From assembly GCF_012863495.1 (NCBI RefSeq), contig NZ_JAAVJL010000002.1, positions 126,501-190,500 on the forward strand: a DNA stretch of 64,000 nt, in the 5' to 3' direction. This stretch comes from Pseudanabaena yagii GIHE-NHR1. GTDB lineage: Bacteria; Cyanobacteriota; Cyanobacteriia; Pseudanabaenales; Pseudanabaenaceae. Within the stretch, counting starts at the first letter, position 1. Each line of letters begins with the position of its first letter. The notes beneath the pieces are model-generated. The model made no database searches. It was given only the letters and a program-made list of their open reading frames with translations, and was not told where the DNA came from. This document shows positions 8,342-18,129 of this stretch, in pieces. The translations under genes were made by a program, and so were the position numbers.

Positions 8342-8701
8342 TCAGTCCCGTACGGTAAGCTGCGACATTAAAGTGTATTTAGTAAAACACAAGTAAAAGT
8401 TGTGTCGCTTATAATCAGGGATGCCCCATTTAAAATGTTTGATCTAAAACTTGGCATAAAATATTTGCTTAGCCCCTATGCACTGGTCTAAGTAACAAGT
8501 TATGCTTTAAGGTCTGCCTTCATGCAAAAAACTGAATGCAAGCTTAAATTTATGGAATGAGCAAAATTCTATCAAGCAGATATTAGCAGTTATCCCACTG
8601 TTACTAAGAAGCTTTATTTAGAATTAACAATATGCTGAAACAGTTGTGAGGCAGCGATCGCTTCATAAATCTCAAAAATCTCATAATTTCAACCTATTTT
8701 T
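8342..8701. other. Upstream region of the glutamate synthase gene
   Basis: About 360 AT-rich bases without a gene. I looked for an NtcA-type GTA-N8-TAC palindrome and did not find a convincing one, and no promoter stands out with proper spacing. Confidence 0.4.
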
Positions 8702-11700
8702 TTGATAGCAATAAATAATCCGATGGAAGTGAGCCGCGTGAATACAAGTCAGTCTAATCAGTCTGGTCAGTCTGGAACTGCTAATCTTATCCAAGGTCCA
8801 TCTTGGCTAGTGGAAGAGCGTGATGCCTGTGGAGTGGGCTTTATTGCTGACAAGGAAGGGCGGGCTAGTCATAAAATTCTCAGCAATGCGCTCAAAGCTT
8901 TGACTTGTATGGAACATCGTGGCGGCTGTAGTGCAGACCAAGATTCGGGCGACGGTGCTGGTATCATGACCGCAATTCCTTGGGCTTTGTTACAAAAGGA
9001 AATTCCCGAAATCGATCCTGCCCATACCGCAGTAGGGATGTTTTTCTTCCCGCAGGAAGGCGATCGCACCGCCACTTGTCGCGAAATTACTGAAAGAATT
9101 GCAGAGGAAGAAGGGCTGAAGCTTTTAAAATGGCGTGTTGTGCCTGTGAATCCAGAGGTATTAGGAATTCAGGCTCGCGAAAATCAGCCCCATATTGAGC
9201 AAGCTGCCTTTATTGCCGATGCCGATCATCAAAATACCGATCAACTCGAACGCGCCATCTATATCACTCGTCGTCGGATTAAGCTAGAAATTGAAAAGCT
9301 TTTCCCCACTGGCGGTAGTAACTTCTACATCGCGTCGCTATCAAATACCACGATTATCTACAAGGGCATGGTGCGATCGGCAATTCTGGATGCCTTTTAT
9401 GCCGATCTCCAAAATCCTGATTATGTCTCGGCTTACGCCATCTATCACCGTCGCTTTAGCACCAATACTTTACCGAAATGGCCCCTTGCTCAGCCAATGC
9501 GGTTTCTCGGTCATAATGGCGAAATCAACACGATGCAGGGGAATACCAATTGGTTCTTAGCGCGTCAAGGCGATCTCTCCCATCCCAATTGGGTTGATGC
9601 TAAAGGCGATCGCATTAAGGATCTATTACCAGTTCTCAAGCCCAATGAGAGCGATTCCGCAACATTGGATCACGTTTTTGAGTTGCTGATTGAAACGGGT
9701 CATAGTCCCCTCGAAGCAATCATGATCCTTGTGCCAGAAGCCTATGAGAACCAACCAGATTTAAGCGATCGCCCCGAAATTATCGATTTCTATGAATATT
9801 ACAGTGGCTTGCAAGAGGCTTGGGATGGTCCCGCCTTGCTCGCCTTTAGTGATGGCAAAATCGTTGGTGCAGCGCTGGATCGCAATGGCTTACGTCCTGC
9901 CCGTTATGTGATTACTAACGATGGCATGGTGATTGTTAGCTCTGAGGCAGGTACAGTTGATATTCCTGAAGCGGATATCGTCGAGAAGGGTCGTCTTGGT
10001 CCTGGACAAACGATCGCAGTTGATCTACAAAGCCATGAGATTTTACATAACTGGGATATTAAGCAACGGGTCGCGACTGCCCATCCCTACGGTGAATGGA
10101 TTAAGCAGTACCGCAAGAATCTAGAAGCCAAGCCCTTTGCAGAATCCCCTGCCCTTGATGAGCAAACTGTGCTAACTCACCAAACCGCCTTCGGTTACAC
10201 CCTTGAAGATGTGGAAATGGTGATCGAAGCGATGGCTCAAGACGGTAAGGAGCCAGTTTTCTGTATGGGGGATGATGTGCCACTTGCCTTTCTATCCCAA
10301 CGTCCTCACCTGCTCTATGACTACTTCAAGCAGCGCTTTGCACAGGTGACGAATCCACCGATCGATCCTCTGCGTGAAGGAACGGTCATGTCCTTGTCCA
10401 TGTATTTGGGCGAAAGAGCGAATTTACTGCTCGCCACTCCTGAAGCTGCCAATCAAATTAAGATCAGCAGTCCTGTCATTAATGAAACCGAGTTAGAGGA
10501 ATTGCAGAACTTCGGTTTTGATAATGCCAAACTGGATATGCTCTTTCCTGTCGCTGCGGGCGCGAATGGACTCAAAGATGCGATCGCCAAGTTGACGAAT
10601 AGTGCCGTTGCCGCAGTGCGTAGTGGAGCAAAGCTACTGATTTTAAGCGATCGCAACTTGAGTGCGGAAAACGCCTATATTCCGCCATTGCTAGCTGTGG
10701 GAGCCGTGCATCATCGCCTTTGCGCTGAAGGTATCCGCATGAAAGCTTCGATTGTGGTGGATACGGCTCAATGCTGGAGTACACACCACTTTGCTTGTCT
10801 GATTGGTTACGGAGCTAGTGCGATTTGTCCTTACATGGCTTTGGAAACTACACGCCAATGGTGGGGCAAAGCTAAGACCCAAACCCAGATGCAAACTGGT
10901 AAAATCAAGTCTTTGACAATTACCCAAGTTCAAGATAGCTACCGCAAGGCAGTTGAAGGTGGCTTATTGAAGATTCTCTCAAAAATGGGAATTTCGCTGC
11001 TGTCTAGCTATAGTGGCGCACAAATTTTTGAAGCGATCGGTATTGGCGCAGAAGTGATCGAAACTTCCTTTAAGGGAACGGTTTCCCGTGTCGGTGGTGT
11101 CAATTTTGCAGATATTGCTTCGGAATTGCTCAACTTCCATGCTCAAGCCTTCCCTGAATTAAAACAGAAGAAGCTAGAGAACTATGGCTTTGTGCAGTAT
11201 CGCCCCACGGGTGAGTACCATATGAATAGCCCTGAAATGGCGAAGGCATTGCATAAAGCGGTGGCTGGTGATGGTTATGACCATTATGAGGTTTATCGAA
11301 CTCAGCTACAGAATCGCACTCCTACAGCATTGCGTGACCTGCTCGAATTTAAGAGCGATCGCCCTAGCATTCCCCTCGACGAAGTAGAAGACGTTTCCGA
11401 AATCCTGAAACGCTTCTGTACTGGAGCTATGTCCCTTGGAGCCTTGAGCCGAGAAGCCCATGAAGTATTAGCGATCGCCATGAATCGTGTTGGTGGTAAA
11501 TCGAACTGTGGTGAAGGCGGCGAAGATCCGATCCGTTATCTGCCAATTAATGATGTGGATGCTAATGGTATTTCGGCAACATTCCCCCACCTCAAGGGCT
11601 TGAAGAATGGCGATACGGCGAACTCAGCAATCAAACAGATTGCATCGGGACGCTTTGGTGTCACTCCTTCCTATTTAGTCAGTTCTGACCAATTGGAAAT

Positions 11701-13363
11701 TAAAGTAGCTCAAGGTGCGAAACCAGGAGAAGGCGGACAGCTTCCAGGTCCTAAGGTCAGTAGCTATATTGCGATGTTGCGAAACTCCAAACCGGGGGTA
11801 TCGCTAATCTCACCTCCTCCCCACCATGACATCTATTCCATCGAAGATCTTGCACAGCTAATTTACGATCTACATCAGATCAATCCCACTGCTAAGGTTT
11901 CCGTAAAGCTAGTATCGGAAATCGGCATCGGCACGATCGCAGCGGGTGTGGCTAAAGCTAATGCGGACATCATCCAAATCTCTGGTTACGATGGTGGTAC
12001 AGGCGCATCACCCTTGAGTTCGATTAAGCACGCTGGCTCACCTTGGGAACTGGGTTTAGCGGAAGTACATACATCGCTAATGGTGAACAAATTGCGCGAT
12101 CGCGTATTACTGCGCGTCGATGGAGGCTTTAAAACTGGTTGGGATGTGGCGATCGCGGCTCTCCTTGGTGGTGAAGAATACGGCTTTGGTACGGCGGCGA
12201 TGATTGCTGAAGGTTGCATCATGGCTCGCGTTTGCCACACAAATAAATGTCCAGTCGGCGTAACTTCCCAATTAGAGCAGTTCCGCAAGCGCTTCCCCGG
12301 TACTCCTGAGCATGTGGTCAACTTCCTCTATTTCGTTGCCGAAGAAGTGCGCCAAATCCTTGCCAAACTCGGTTATAAATCCCTCAAAGAGATTATCGGA
12401 CGCTCCGATCTCCTCGCTAAGCGGCAGGACTTGAAGCTAGCGAAACTTGACCTCAATCAAGTTGATCTCGGCTGTTTGATTAATCTGCCTGATACAAAGA
12501 GCGATCGCAGTTGGTTAGAGCATTCTCCAACTTCCCACAGTAACGGTGCAGTGCTTGATGACGAAATCTTGGCGGATTTAGCAGTGCAACAGGCGATCGC
12601 TAATCAAACTGACCTCAACAAAACCTACAAGATTGTCAATACCGATCGCTCTGTCGGTGCAAGAGTATCAGGAGCGATCGCCAAGAAATACGGTAATTCT
12701 GGGCTGGCAAGTCACCTCAATCTTGAATTCGTTGGCGCAGCAGGTCAGAGCTTTGGTGCATTCAACATCAATGGCGTAAATCTGTCAGTCATCGGTGAAG
12801 CCAACGACTACATCGGCAAAGGCATCAACGGCGGTACGATTAGCATCAAGCCTAGCCCTGAAAGTACCTTCAATCCTGCCGATAATTCCATCGTCGGTAA
12901 CACCTGTCTCTATGGTGCAACGGGTGGCTATCTATTCGTAAATGGACGTGCTGGCGAACGCTTTGGTGTCCGTAACTCTGGAGCAAAGGCAGTTGTCGAA
13001 GGCACAGGCGATCACTGTTGCGAATATATGACTGGCGGCGTAATCGTGGTTCTCGGAACTACGGGTCGCAACGTTGGTGCAGGTATGACAGGTGGTATTG
13101 CCTACTTCCTCGATATCGACGGTAAGTTCAAAGAGCGCCTCAGCCAAGAAGTTCTCAAAGTCCAAAGAGTTAGCACTGCCGCAGGTGAAAATCAACTTAA
13201 GGAATTGATTCAATCTAGCTATGAGTATACTGGCAGTTCTAGAGCTAAGGAAATTCTCGATAACTGGTCAACCTATCTACCTAAGTTCTGGCAAGTTGTC
13301 CCTCCCTCAGAACAAAATAGCCCTGAAGCAACGGATGCAGTTCCTGTAGCCGCAACAGTTTAG
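8702..13363 (+). CDS. gltS: Glutamate synthase, ferredoxin type
   Basis: Large subunit of glutamate synthase, which transfers the amide of glutamine to 2-oxoglutarate. Length (1553 residues as read from TTG at 8702; an in-frame ATG lies at 8723) and sequence match cyanobacterial/plastid Fd-GOGAT. The amidotransferase Cys lies in [11 protein letters not shown] near the N-terminus, preceded by ~40 residues that would be removed. The FMN/central part shows [18 protein letters not shown] and [13 protein letters not shown]. The 3Fe-4S motif is C-x5-C-x4-C in [17 protein letters not shown] (~residue 1173). The C-terminal beta-helix ends near 1500. No gltD-like small subunit is next to it, consistent with ferredoxin as donor. 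The gene stands alone. Confidence 0.93.
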   Translation: MIAINNPMEVSRVNTSQSNQSGQSGTANLIQGPSWLVEERDACGVGFIADKEGRASHKILSNALKALTCMEHRGGCSADQDSGDGAGIMTAIPWALLQKEIPEIDPAHTAVGMFFFPQEGDRTATCREITERIAEEEGLKLLKWRVVPVNPEVLGIQARENQPHIEQAAFIADADHQNTDQLERAIYITRRRIKLEIEKLFPTGGSNFYIASLSNTTIIYKGMVRSAILDAFYADLQNPDYVSAYAIYHRRFSTNTLPKWPLAQPMRFLGHNGEINTMQGNTNWFLARQGDLSHPNWVDAKGDRIKDLLPVLKPNESDSATLDHVFELLIETGHSPLEAIMILVPEAYENQPDLSDRPEIIDFYEYYSGLQEAWDGPALLAFSDGKIVGAALDRNGLRPARYVITNDGMVIVSSEAGTVDIPEADIVEKGRLGPGQTIAVDLQSHEILHNWDIKQRVATAHPYGEWIKQYRKNLEAKPFAESPALDEQTVLTHQTAFGYTLEDVEMVIEAMAQDGKEPVFCMGDDVPLAFLSQRPHLLYDYFKQRFAQVTNPPIDPLREGTVMSLSMYLGERANLLLATPEAANQIKISSPVINETELEELQNFGFDNAKLDMLFPVAAGANGLKDAIAKLTNSAVAAVRSGAKLLILSDRNLSAENAYIPPLLAVGAVHHRLCAEGIRMKASIVVDTAQCWSTHHFACLIGYGASAICPYMALETTRQWWGKAKTQTQMQTGKIKSLTITQVQDSYRKAVEGGLLKILSKMGISLLSSYSGAQIFEAIGIGAEVIETSFKGTVSRVGGVNFADIASELLNFHAQAFPELKQKKLENYGFVQYRPTGEYHMNSPEMAKALHKAVAGDGYDHYEVYRTQLQNRTPTALRDLLEFKSDRPSIPLDEVEDVSEILKRFCTGAMSLGALSREAHEVLAIAMNRVGGKSNCGEGGEDPIRYLPINDVDANGISATFPHLKGLKNGDTANSAIKQIASGRFGVTPSYLVSSDQLEIKVAQGAKPGEGGQLPGPKVSSYIAMLRNSKPGVSLISPPPHHDIYSIEDLAQLIYDLHQINPTAKVSVKLVSEIGIGTIAAGVAKANADIIQISGYDGGTGASPLSSIKHAGSPWELGLAEVHTSLMVNKLRDRVLLRVDGGFKTGWDVAIAALLGGEEYGFGTAAMIAEGCIMARVCHTNKCPVGVTSQLEQFRKRFPGTPEHVVNFLYFVAEEVRQILAKLGYKSLKEIIGRSDLLAKRQDLKLAKLDLNQVDLGCLINLPDTKSDRSWLEHSPTSHSNGAVLDDEILADLAVQQAIANQTDLNKTYKIVNTDRSVGARVSGAIAKKYGNSGLASHLNLEFVGAAGQSFGAFNINGVNLSVIGEANDYIGKGINGGTISIKPSPESTFNPADNSIVGNTCLYGATGGYLFVNGRAGERFGVRNSGAKAVVEGTGDHCCEYMTGGVIVVLGTTGRNVGAGMTGGIAYFLDIDGKFKERLSQEVLKVQRVSTAAGENQLKELIQSSYEYTGSSRAKEILDNWSTYLPKFWQVVPPSEQNSPEATDAVPVAATV

Positions 13364-13370
13364 TTCATGA

Positions 13371-13417
13371 AATTACAACCTGTGACGCAGGCTCAGCCTG
13401 CGTCACAGGTTGTAATT
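13371..13417. terminator. Perfect 22-bp-arm hairpin, shared terminator
   Basis: AATTACAACCTGTGACGCAG plus GC pairs with its complement around TCA. It lies between the convergent glutamate synthase and adenylate cyclase genes and fills almost the whole gap. There is no strong T-tract, so termination efficiency is uncertain. Confidence 0.7.
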
Positions 13418-13419
13418 AC

Positions 13420-14658
13420 TTATTTTAAAACGTAAGTAGTCATTTCCCCTTTGCCTTTGATGACGACCCGATCGCGTACTTCAAAATGATAGCGATCGCG
13501 TAAATATTGATAGGTACTTTCAGAAACTTGAATACAGCCTGCAATTCCGTGAGATTCCATGCGGCTAGCAGTATTGACGGTATCACCCCAAAGATCGTAA
13601 GTAAATTTTTTGATGCCAATTACACCAGCCACAACTGGCCCCGAACTAATACCAATGCGGATTTTGAGATTTTGGTGACATTCTTGATTGAAAAGATTTA
13701 ATTCCTTTTGCATAGCGATCGCCATTTCTATAGCTGCTTGAGCATGATTATCCTGAGCAAAAGGTAGTCCTGCTACTGCCATATAGGCATCACCAATGGT
13801 TTTAATTTTTTCTAATCCATATTGCTCGGCAAGACGATCAAAGCGGGAAAATATTTGATTGAGAAAGCCTACGACTTCTTCAGGAGGTATTTGGCTCGAA
13901 AGTACTGTAAACCCAACAATATCGGCGAATAAAACGCTTACTTCTTGGAAGTTGTCAGCAATTAGATCAGATTCTAGTTTTAAACGATCGGCGATCGACT
14001 GTGGCAGAACATTGAGCAGTAAACGTTCCGAGCGTTCTTTCTGTTCTTCTAATTCCTTTTTAGCGATGAATTCACTCTGTTGTAAACGTTCGTATAAATA
14101 GACTGATAAATCCCCCATGATACAAATCCAGCCAATAAACATGAAAATCAGAGAAATGGGTAGGATCAATTTCCCTAAAGTGAGGTGATTGCTCAGTCCA
14201 AAAATATCGCTCACGCTATAGCCAAAGTAATTACTAATCAAAAAGTAGTTAACAAAGGTAAATAGCTGTATGGCTAAATGTAAATGCCAGCACACAGGTA
14301 CAAGAGTGGCTTGGGCAACAAATACCAATACCCAAGGTATGAAAAATGGTGCAATAATCCCTGCTGATGACGCATTAATCTGCATCGTTAATGTAATCAG
14401 GGTCGGGACAATGAAGAAGATGGGATAAACGTAGTTATTAGCAAAGCGTGATCGCAATAGTAAGAACACTGCGATGAACACAATCTCAAGAGTTAAATCC
14501 AATGCAAGGCTAATGTCAGTTTTGAGCGGAATATCCCCTTTATTCCCTATTAGGGCAAATACCATAAAGCTCAAAATGCAAACTGCCGCGATCGCAGTGA
14601 CAATCTGTAATCTCTTTCGCACAAATTGCGATCGCCACCGCAGATACTCAGCATTCAT
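13420..14658 (-). CDS. Membrane-bound class III adenylate cyclase
   Basis: Makes cAMP from ATP. The N-terminal half has about six membrane helices (from ~residue 20 to ~190), followed by a coiled coil and a class III cyclase domain to the C-terminus. In the full 420-residue frame the metal-binding residues are D254 (FADIVGF) and D298 (IGDAYM), the adenine-selecting pair is K294 (EKIKTIGD) and D363 (YDLWGDTVN), and transition-state residues are N370 and R374. The Lys/Asp pair indicates ATP rather than GTP. I use MNAEYLRWRSQ at 14658 as start; a start at 14682 adds eight residues. The membrane module is not an obvious CHASE domain. Confidence 0.9.
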   Translation of the reverse strand: MNAEYLRWRSQFVRKRLQIVTAIAAVCILSFMVFALIGNKGDIPLKTDISLALDLTLEIVFIAVFLLLRSRFANNYVYPIFFIVPTLITLTMQINASSAGIIAPFFIPWVLVFVAQATLVPVCWHLHLAIQLFTFVNYFLISNYFGYSVSDIFGLSNHLTLGKLILPISLIFMFIGWICIMGDLSVYLYERLQQSEFIAKKELEEQKERSERLLLNVLPQSIADRLKLESDLIADNFQEVSVLFADIVGFTVLSSQIPPEEVVGFLNQIFSRFDRLAEQYGLEKIKTIGDAYMAVAGLPFAQDNHAQAAIEMAIAMQKELNLFNQECHQNLKIRIGISSGPVVAGVIGIKKFTYDLWGDTVNTASRMESHGIAGCIQVSESTYQYLRDRYHFEVRDRVVIKGKGEMTTYVLK

Positions 14659-14712
14659 AGTTTTTAGATTATGGAATAGCAATCTATTTACACACTTTAT
14701 TGCAAATTGGGA

Positions 14713-14745
14713 AAAGATGGGTGATGCAAAGCATCACCCATCTTT
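14713..14745. repeat. Perfect hairpin between divergent genes
   Basis: AAAGATGGGTGATGC and its complement flank AAA. It lies just upstream of the cyclase start (14658, leftward) and of the MEKHLA gene (14830, rightward). Confidence 0.75.
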
Positions 14746-14829
14746 ATCTCTATGAGTTGTATTACAAATTTATAATTTGCCGTAAGTGTAATTTGTCGTA
14801 AGCTTGAGAAGACTGCTTTAAGATAAATC

Positions 14830-15315
14830 GTGAATTTAGATAAATATCATCCTTGGTTGCAACCTGAACTAGTGCAACATATTCAGCGCCTCTGCTATAG
14901 CTTTCAGCATTGGGCTGGAACCCCATTAATCCTAACAACTAGCAATAATTCATCCTTAGAAATCGCCAATTTACTGTTTAATGCAGATTTTGTGGTAGTT
15001 TCTCACGGTACTCAAGCCGATCCAATTCTGAACTATGGAAATCAAAAGGCTCTCGAACTCTGGAAAATGGATTGGCAAACTTTCACATCTACACCATCAC
15101 GCTATACGGCTGAGCCTGTCGAACGGAGTGAAAGAGAGAAACTTTTAGCACAGGCAAAGTCTCAAGGCTACATCAGCAACTATCGTGGTATTCGGATTGC
15201 TAGTAATGGCGATCGCTTTTATATTAATCAAGCAATTATCTGGAATATTGTCGATCAAGAGGGTAAACTCTGGGGACAAGCTGCAACTTTTCAAAATTGG
15301 GAAGCAATACAATAA
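14830..15315 (+). CDS. MEKHLA-domain protein (PAS-related)
   Basis: A 161-residue protein that is almost entirely a MEKHLA domain, a PAS-like sensor fold first described in plant HD-ZIP III factors and common as a stand-alone protein in cyanobacteria. Recognisable segments are FVVVSHGTQADPILNYGNQ, ALELWKMDWQTFTSTPSRYT and ISNYRGIRIASNGDRFYI, ending WGQAATFQNW. Translation starts at a GTG at 14830 (MNLDKYHPWLQPELV). It is soluble. No output domain is attached, so it presumably signals through protein contact or metabolises a small ligand; the ligand is unknown. It is followed by a decayed DUF29 gene. Confidence 0.85.
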   Translation: MNLDKYHPWLQPELVQHIQRLCYSFQHWAGTPLILTTSNNSSLEIANLLFNADFVVVSHGTQADPILNYGNQKALELWKMDWQTFTSTPSRYTAEPVERSEREKLLAQAKSQGYISNYRGIRIASNGDRFYINQAIIWNIVDQEGKLWGQAATFQNWEAIQ

Positions 15316-15361
15316 AGATGCGATAATCGCGATAGCCCCAATAAAAAAGGAGCAAGAATAA

Positions 15362-15583
15362 ATGACAATAGCGATCGCCCCAAAAACGACTCTATATGAG
15401 TGTGACCTTAATCTGTGGGTTGAAGATCAGATCACTAAGTTAAAAGCTGGCGATCTGCAAAATCTTGATATTGAACATTATAATAGAGGAACTTGAGGGT
15501 TTGGCTGAGAGGTTTCTTTTCCTGATACATGGCAGTTTAATCGTGACATTGACTCAATGCTAAGTGCTTATTTCTGGGAGTAG
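15362..15583 (+). pseudogene. Decayed DUF29-family gene
   Basis: Starts with a good AGGAG and ATG at 15362: MTIAIAPKTTLYECDLNLWV, typical of DUF29 N-termini. After IEHYN the frame ends at a TGA, but shifting by one base restores EELEGLAER, the expected next DUF29 motif. The sequence then jumps to a C-terminal piece, FPDTWQFNRDIDSMLSAYFW, ending at TAG 15581. So the gene has a frameshift and a large internal deletion. DUF29 proteins are abundant, often multicopy, cyanobacterial proteins of unknown function. Confidence 0.7.
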
Positions 15584-15697
15584 CGATTATTGTTTCTATT
15601 GAGAATAAAGTCAATAACTCATCGGTTTGTATCCTAATTGATTCTATTCTCAATTGTGATAGAACTCACTTAAGGATAACTAATTTACTGTTTTTGG

Positions 15698-15734
15698 GTA
15701 GATATGGCGCGGGCTTTGCCCGCGCCATATCTAC
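15698..15734. repeat. Perfect hairpin, GC-rich core
   Basis: GTAGATATGGCGCGGGC and its complement around TTT. It lies in the 532-base gap 15584-16115, which has no gene but holds this and the next hairpin. Confidence 0.75.
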
Positions 15735-15904
15735 TTGATGGGGAATTACTATATGAGTTGGATTTGTTTACATGATTAAGTTCCCAAAAAGATAAGTTCA
15801 GCTTGTTACAGAATGTACTTTTAACTTGTGTTTTCTATAGATATGATGATCGTTAATTGAAGCTTAGGGACTTGACAAGAAAAAAAGTACCATCGAGTTT
15901 GTAT

Positions 15905-15950
15905 GGCTTCGACTTTGCTCAGCCAACTTTGGCTGAGCAAAGTCGAAGCC
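15905..15950. repeat. Hairpin of the CTTCGACTTYGCTCAGC group
   Basis: GGCTTCGACTTTGCTCAGCC and its exact complement flank AACTTT. Outer bases AAGTACC (15889-15895) and GGTACTT (15954-15960) also pair. The arm is nearly the same as in the 107-bp repeats at 40040 and 43575. Confidence 0.75.
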
Positions 15951-16115
15951 GTAGGTACTTTAATTAATCGCAAGTTCCTTATGGATTCCAGATCAACCTC
16001 ATATTCTTAAATCTAGATAAATATTGAGCTAAGCTCGTTGTCATTGCTTTAGCTTAATAGAAACATTCAGAAACCCAAGACTTCGCTAAGTATCGAACAA
16101 TACAGTGAAAACAAT

Positions 16116-16616
16116 ATGCTGGAATACCTTCCGCCATTAAATGAACATAACTTGCCATATCCCGACACAATTCATCCAATTGTGGTGCATTTTGTGATTG
16201 CGATGGTGTTATTTGCCGTAGTATGCGATGCGATCGGCTATTTCACGCGCAATCCTCGATTTTACGAAGTTAGCTGGTGGAATTTCTTCTTCGCTACCAT
16301 TTCCATCTTTATTGCCATTGTTTTTGGACAAATTGAAGCAGGACTTGCCGAACCTTATAGTGTAGTAGAACCTACGTTAAACCTCCATACCATCATCGGT
16401 TGGTCACTTTCAGGAATCATTGCCGCGATTACAGGATGGAGATACGTCTTGCGTGTCCGTGATCCCAAGACTCTACCGATATCTTTCCTAGGTGTAGGTG
16501 TACTATTAACAGGAATAGTTCTATTTCAAGTTTATTTGGGTGATTTATTGGTTTGGGTCTATGGACTGCATACGATTCCAGTAGTGGAAGCATTTAGAGA
16601 AGGTGGTTTGAAATGA
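16116..16616 (+). CDS. DUF2231 membrane protein A
   Basis: A 166-residue integral membrane protein with four predicted helices, of the DUF2231 type: DTIHPIVVHFVIAMVLFAVV places a His pair at the start of helix 1, and another lies in LHTIIGWSLSGI. The conserved histidines suggest heme or metal binding, but no function is established that I can rely on. Its stop overlaps the next start by four bases (ATGA), and the pair runs directly into the oxidase genes, so I infer one operon of five genes and a role in oxidase assembly or electron delivery. Confidence 0.8.
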   Translation: MLEYLPPLNEHNLPYPDTIHPIVVHFVIAMVLFAVVCDAIGYFTRNPRFYEVSWWNFFFATISIFIAIVFGQIEAGLAEPYSVVEPTLNLHTIIGWSLSGIIAAITGWRYVLRVRDPKTLPISFLGVGVLLTGIVLFQVYLGDLLVWVYGLHTIPVVEAFREGGLK

Positions 16617-17212
16617 TTGCAACATTAATTGATCAATTACATAGTCAATTGGGACTAAATGGCTTGCCCTATGCCATTCCGATACATCCGAATTTAGTGC
16701 ATCTGACCTTGGGATTGTTTATTGTGGCGATCGGCTTCGATATTGTGGGCGTATTTTTCGTTTTGGAAAAGCCTCTATTCAAATTTATGGCAATTCCTGC
16801 GGCAAGGTCGAATTTTTTTGATGTTGGTTGGTACAACATGGTCGCGGCAGCGATCGTCACCTTCTTTACAGTTGCGGCTGGTTTTTACGAAATATTGCTT
16901 GCGTCACCTGATGAGAATGTCAAGAGCGCTTGGGGTTTACAAGCGATGGAGACAATGCTCTGGCATGGTGTTGGAGGCGTAATTTTATTAACTCTAATTG
17001 TGGGCATGACCGTTTGGCGTGGCTTTCAGCGTTTCCTCTGGCGCAAGGATATGGGTCAACAGGTGCAGTGGAGCTATTTGCTTGCAGGATTGGTGATTTT
17101 TGCGATCATGTTTGTGCATGGGACTTTGGGTGCACAGCTTGCCTCGGAGTTTGGGGTACATATCACCGCCGATCGCCTGTTACGTTTAGGTCAAGATCTG
17201 AATTCGTTATAG
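16613..17212 (+). CDS. DUF2231 membrane protein B
   Basis: A 199-residue paralogue-like partner of the preceding gene. It has four to five membrane helices and the same type of His-containing first helix (IPIHPNLVHLTLGLFIVAIG), plus His residues in MLWHGVGGVILL and MFVHGTLGAQLA. It overlaps the upstream gene by four bases and ends nine bases before the subunit II start. Two DUF2231 proteins in tandem at the head of an oxidase operon suggest a heterodimeric membrane partner of the oxidase; this is inference from position only. Confidence 0.8.
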   Translation: MIATLIDQLHSQLGLNGLPYAIPIHPNLVHLTLGLFIVAIGFDIVGVFFVLEKPLFKFMAIPAARSNFFDVGWYNMVAAAIVTFFTVAAGFYEILLASPDENVKSAWGLQAMETMLWHGVGGVILLTLIVGMTVWRGFQRFLWRKDMGQQVQWSYLLAGLVIFAIMFVHGTLGAQLASEFGVHITADRLLRLGQDLNSL

Positions 17213-17220
17213 GGAGATCT

Positions 17221-18129
17221 ATGAAACTACGCACGATTTTAATTTTAAGTGGGATTGCGATCGCGATCGCCCTGATTAGTCTCTGGATGGGACAGCAAGC
17301 CTACACTTGGTTTCCGCCGCAAGCTTCCGCCGAATCAATTTTAGTGGATAACCTATTTAGCTTTTTGGTGACCTTAGGTACTTTCATCTTTCTGGGGGTA
17401 ATTGGCACTCTCAGCTACTCAGTTCTATTTCAACGCGCTGATAAATATGACTCTAGCGATGGCCCCCCTATCGAAGGGAATGTGAAGCTGGAAATCATCT
17501 GGACAGCGATTCCCATAGCCCTAGTGATTTGGATTGCGGGATATAGCTATCAAATCTATGACCAGATGTCAATTTTAGGACCAATGGAACATGTGCATAT
17601 GATGGCGGCGGCTCAGGCAGCACCGATGGATCAAGATAAAGTTGCAACTACGGAAAATATTGATACAGAAAATATTGATGTAATTGCGCGGCAATGGTCA
17701 TGGGAATTTCGCTACGGCAATGTTAATAGCACAGAATTACATTTACCCAATAATCGGCGGATTAAGCTCACCCTCCATTCCGAAGATGTCCTGCATGGCT
17801 TTTACGTTCCTGCCTTTCGGGTGAAGCAAGATGTAATTCCCGGACGGGATATTGATTTTGAATTTACGCCGATTCGGGAAGGGAAATATCGTCTGCGCGA
17901 TTCTGAATATAGCGGTACTTACTTTGCATCCATGCAAACCGATGTCGTGGTGGAATCACCTGAAGCCTATCAACAATGGCTAGCAGATGCGGCAAAGCGA
18001 TCGCCGATCGCTGCTTACAATCCAGCCTCTGCCGAATACAAAAAACGTAGCAACAACCAATGGAAGATAGTTGTGCCTGCGGCTCCCCCTGTAGTTAATT
18101 ACTCTAATTCTCAAGCGAGTGCTTTATGA
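17221..18129 (+). CDS. ctaC: Terminal oxidase subunit II without CuA site
   Basis: 302 residues: two N-terminal membrane helices (residues ~5-25 and ~40-62) then a periplasmic cupredoxin-like domain. The early ligand His is kept (H192 in DVLHGF). The CuA loop, normally CxExCxxxHxxM, reads D227-S-E229-Y-S231-G-T-Y-F235-A-S-M238, so both cysteines and the second His are gone. It therefore cannot carry the binuclear copper that accepts electrons from cytochrome c. This matches the alternative respiratory terminal oxidase (ARTO) type of cyanobacteria, thought to oxidise quinol. The start ATG at 17221 has GGGAG upstream; the longer open frame from 16930 overlaps the DUF2231 gene and is not used. 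Confidence 0.9.
   Translation: MKLRTILILSGIAIAIALISLWMGQQAYTWFPPQASAESILVDNLFSFLVTLGTFIFLGVIGTLSYSVLFQRADKYDSSDGPPIEGNVKLEIIWTAIPIALVIWIAGYSYQIYDQMSILGPMEHVHMMAAAQAAPMDQDKVATTENIDTENIDVIARQWSWEFRYGNVNSTELHLPNNRRIKLTLHSEDVLHGFYVPAFRVKQDVIPGRDIDFEFTPIREGKYRLRDSEYSGTYFASMQTDVVVESPEAYQQWLADAAKRSPIAAYNPASAEYKKRSNNQWKIVVPAAPPVVNYSNSQASAL

Noticed and set aside
8342-8701. NtcA site upstream of glutamate synthase
   Set aside because: No GTA-N8-TAC palindrome was found at a promoter-like distance.
16930-18129. Longer reading frame for oxidase subunit II beginning at 16930
   Set aside because: It overlaps most of the second DUF2231 gene in another frame, while the ATG at 17221 has GGGAG upstream and starts the expected first membrane helix.
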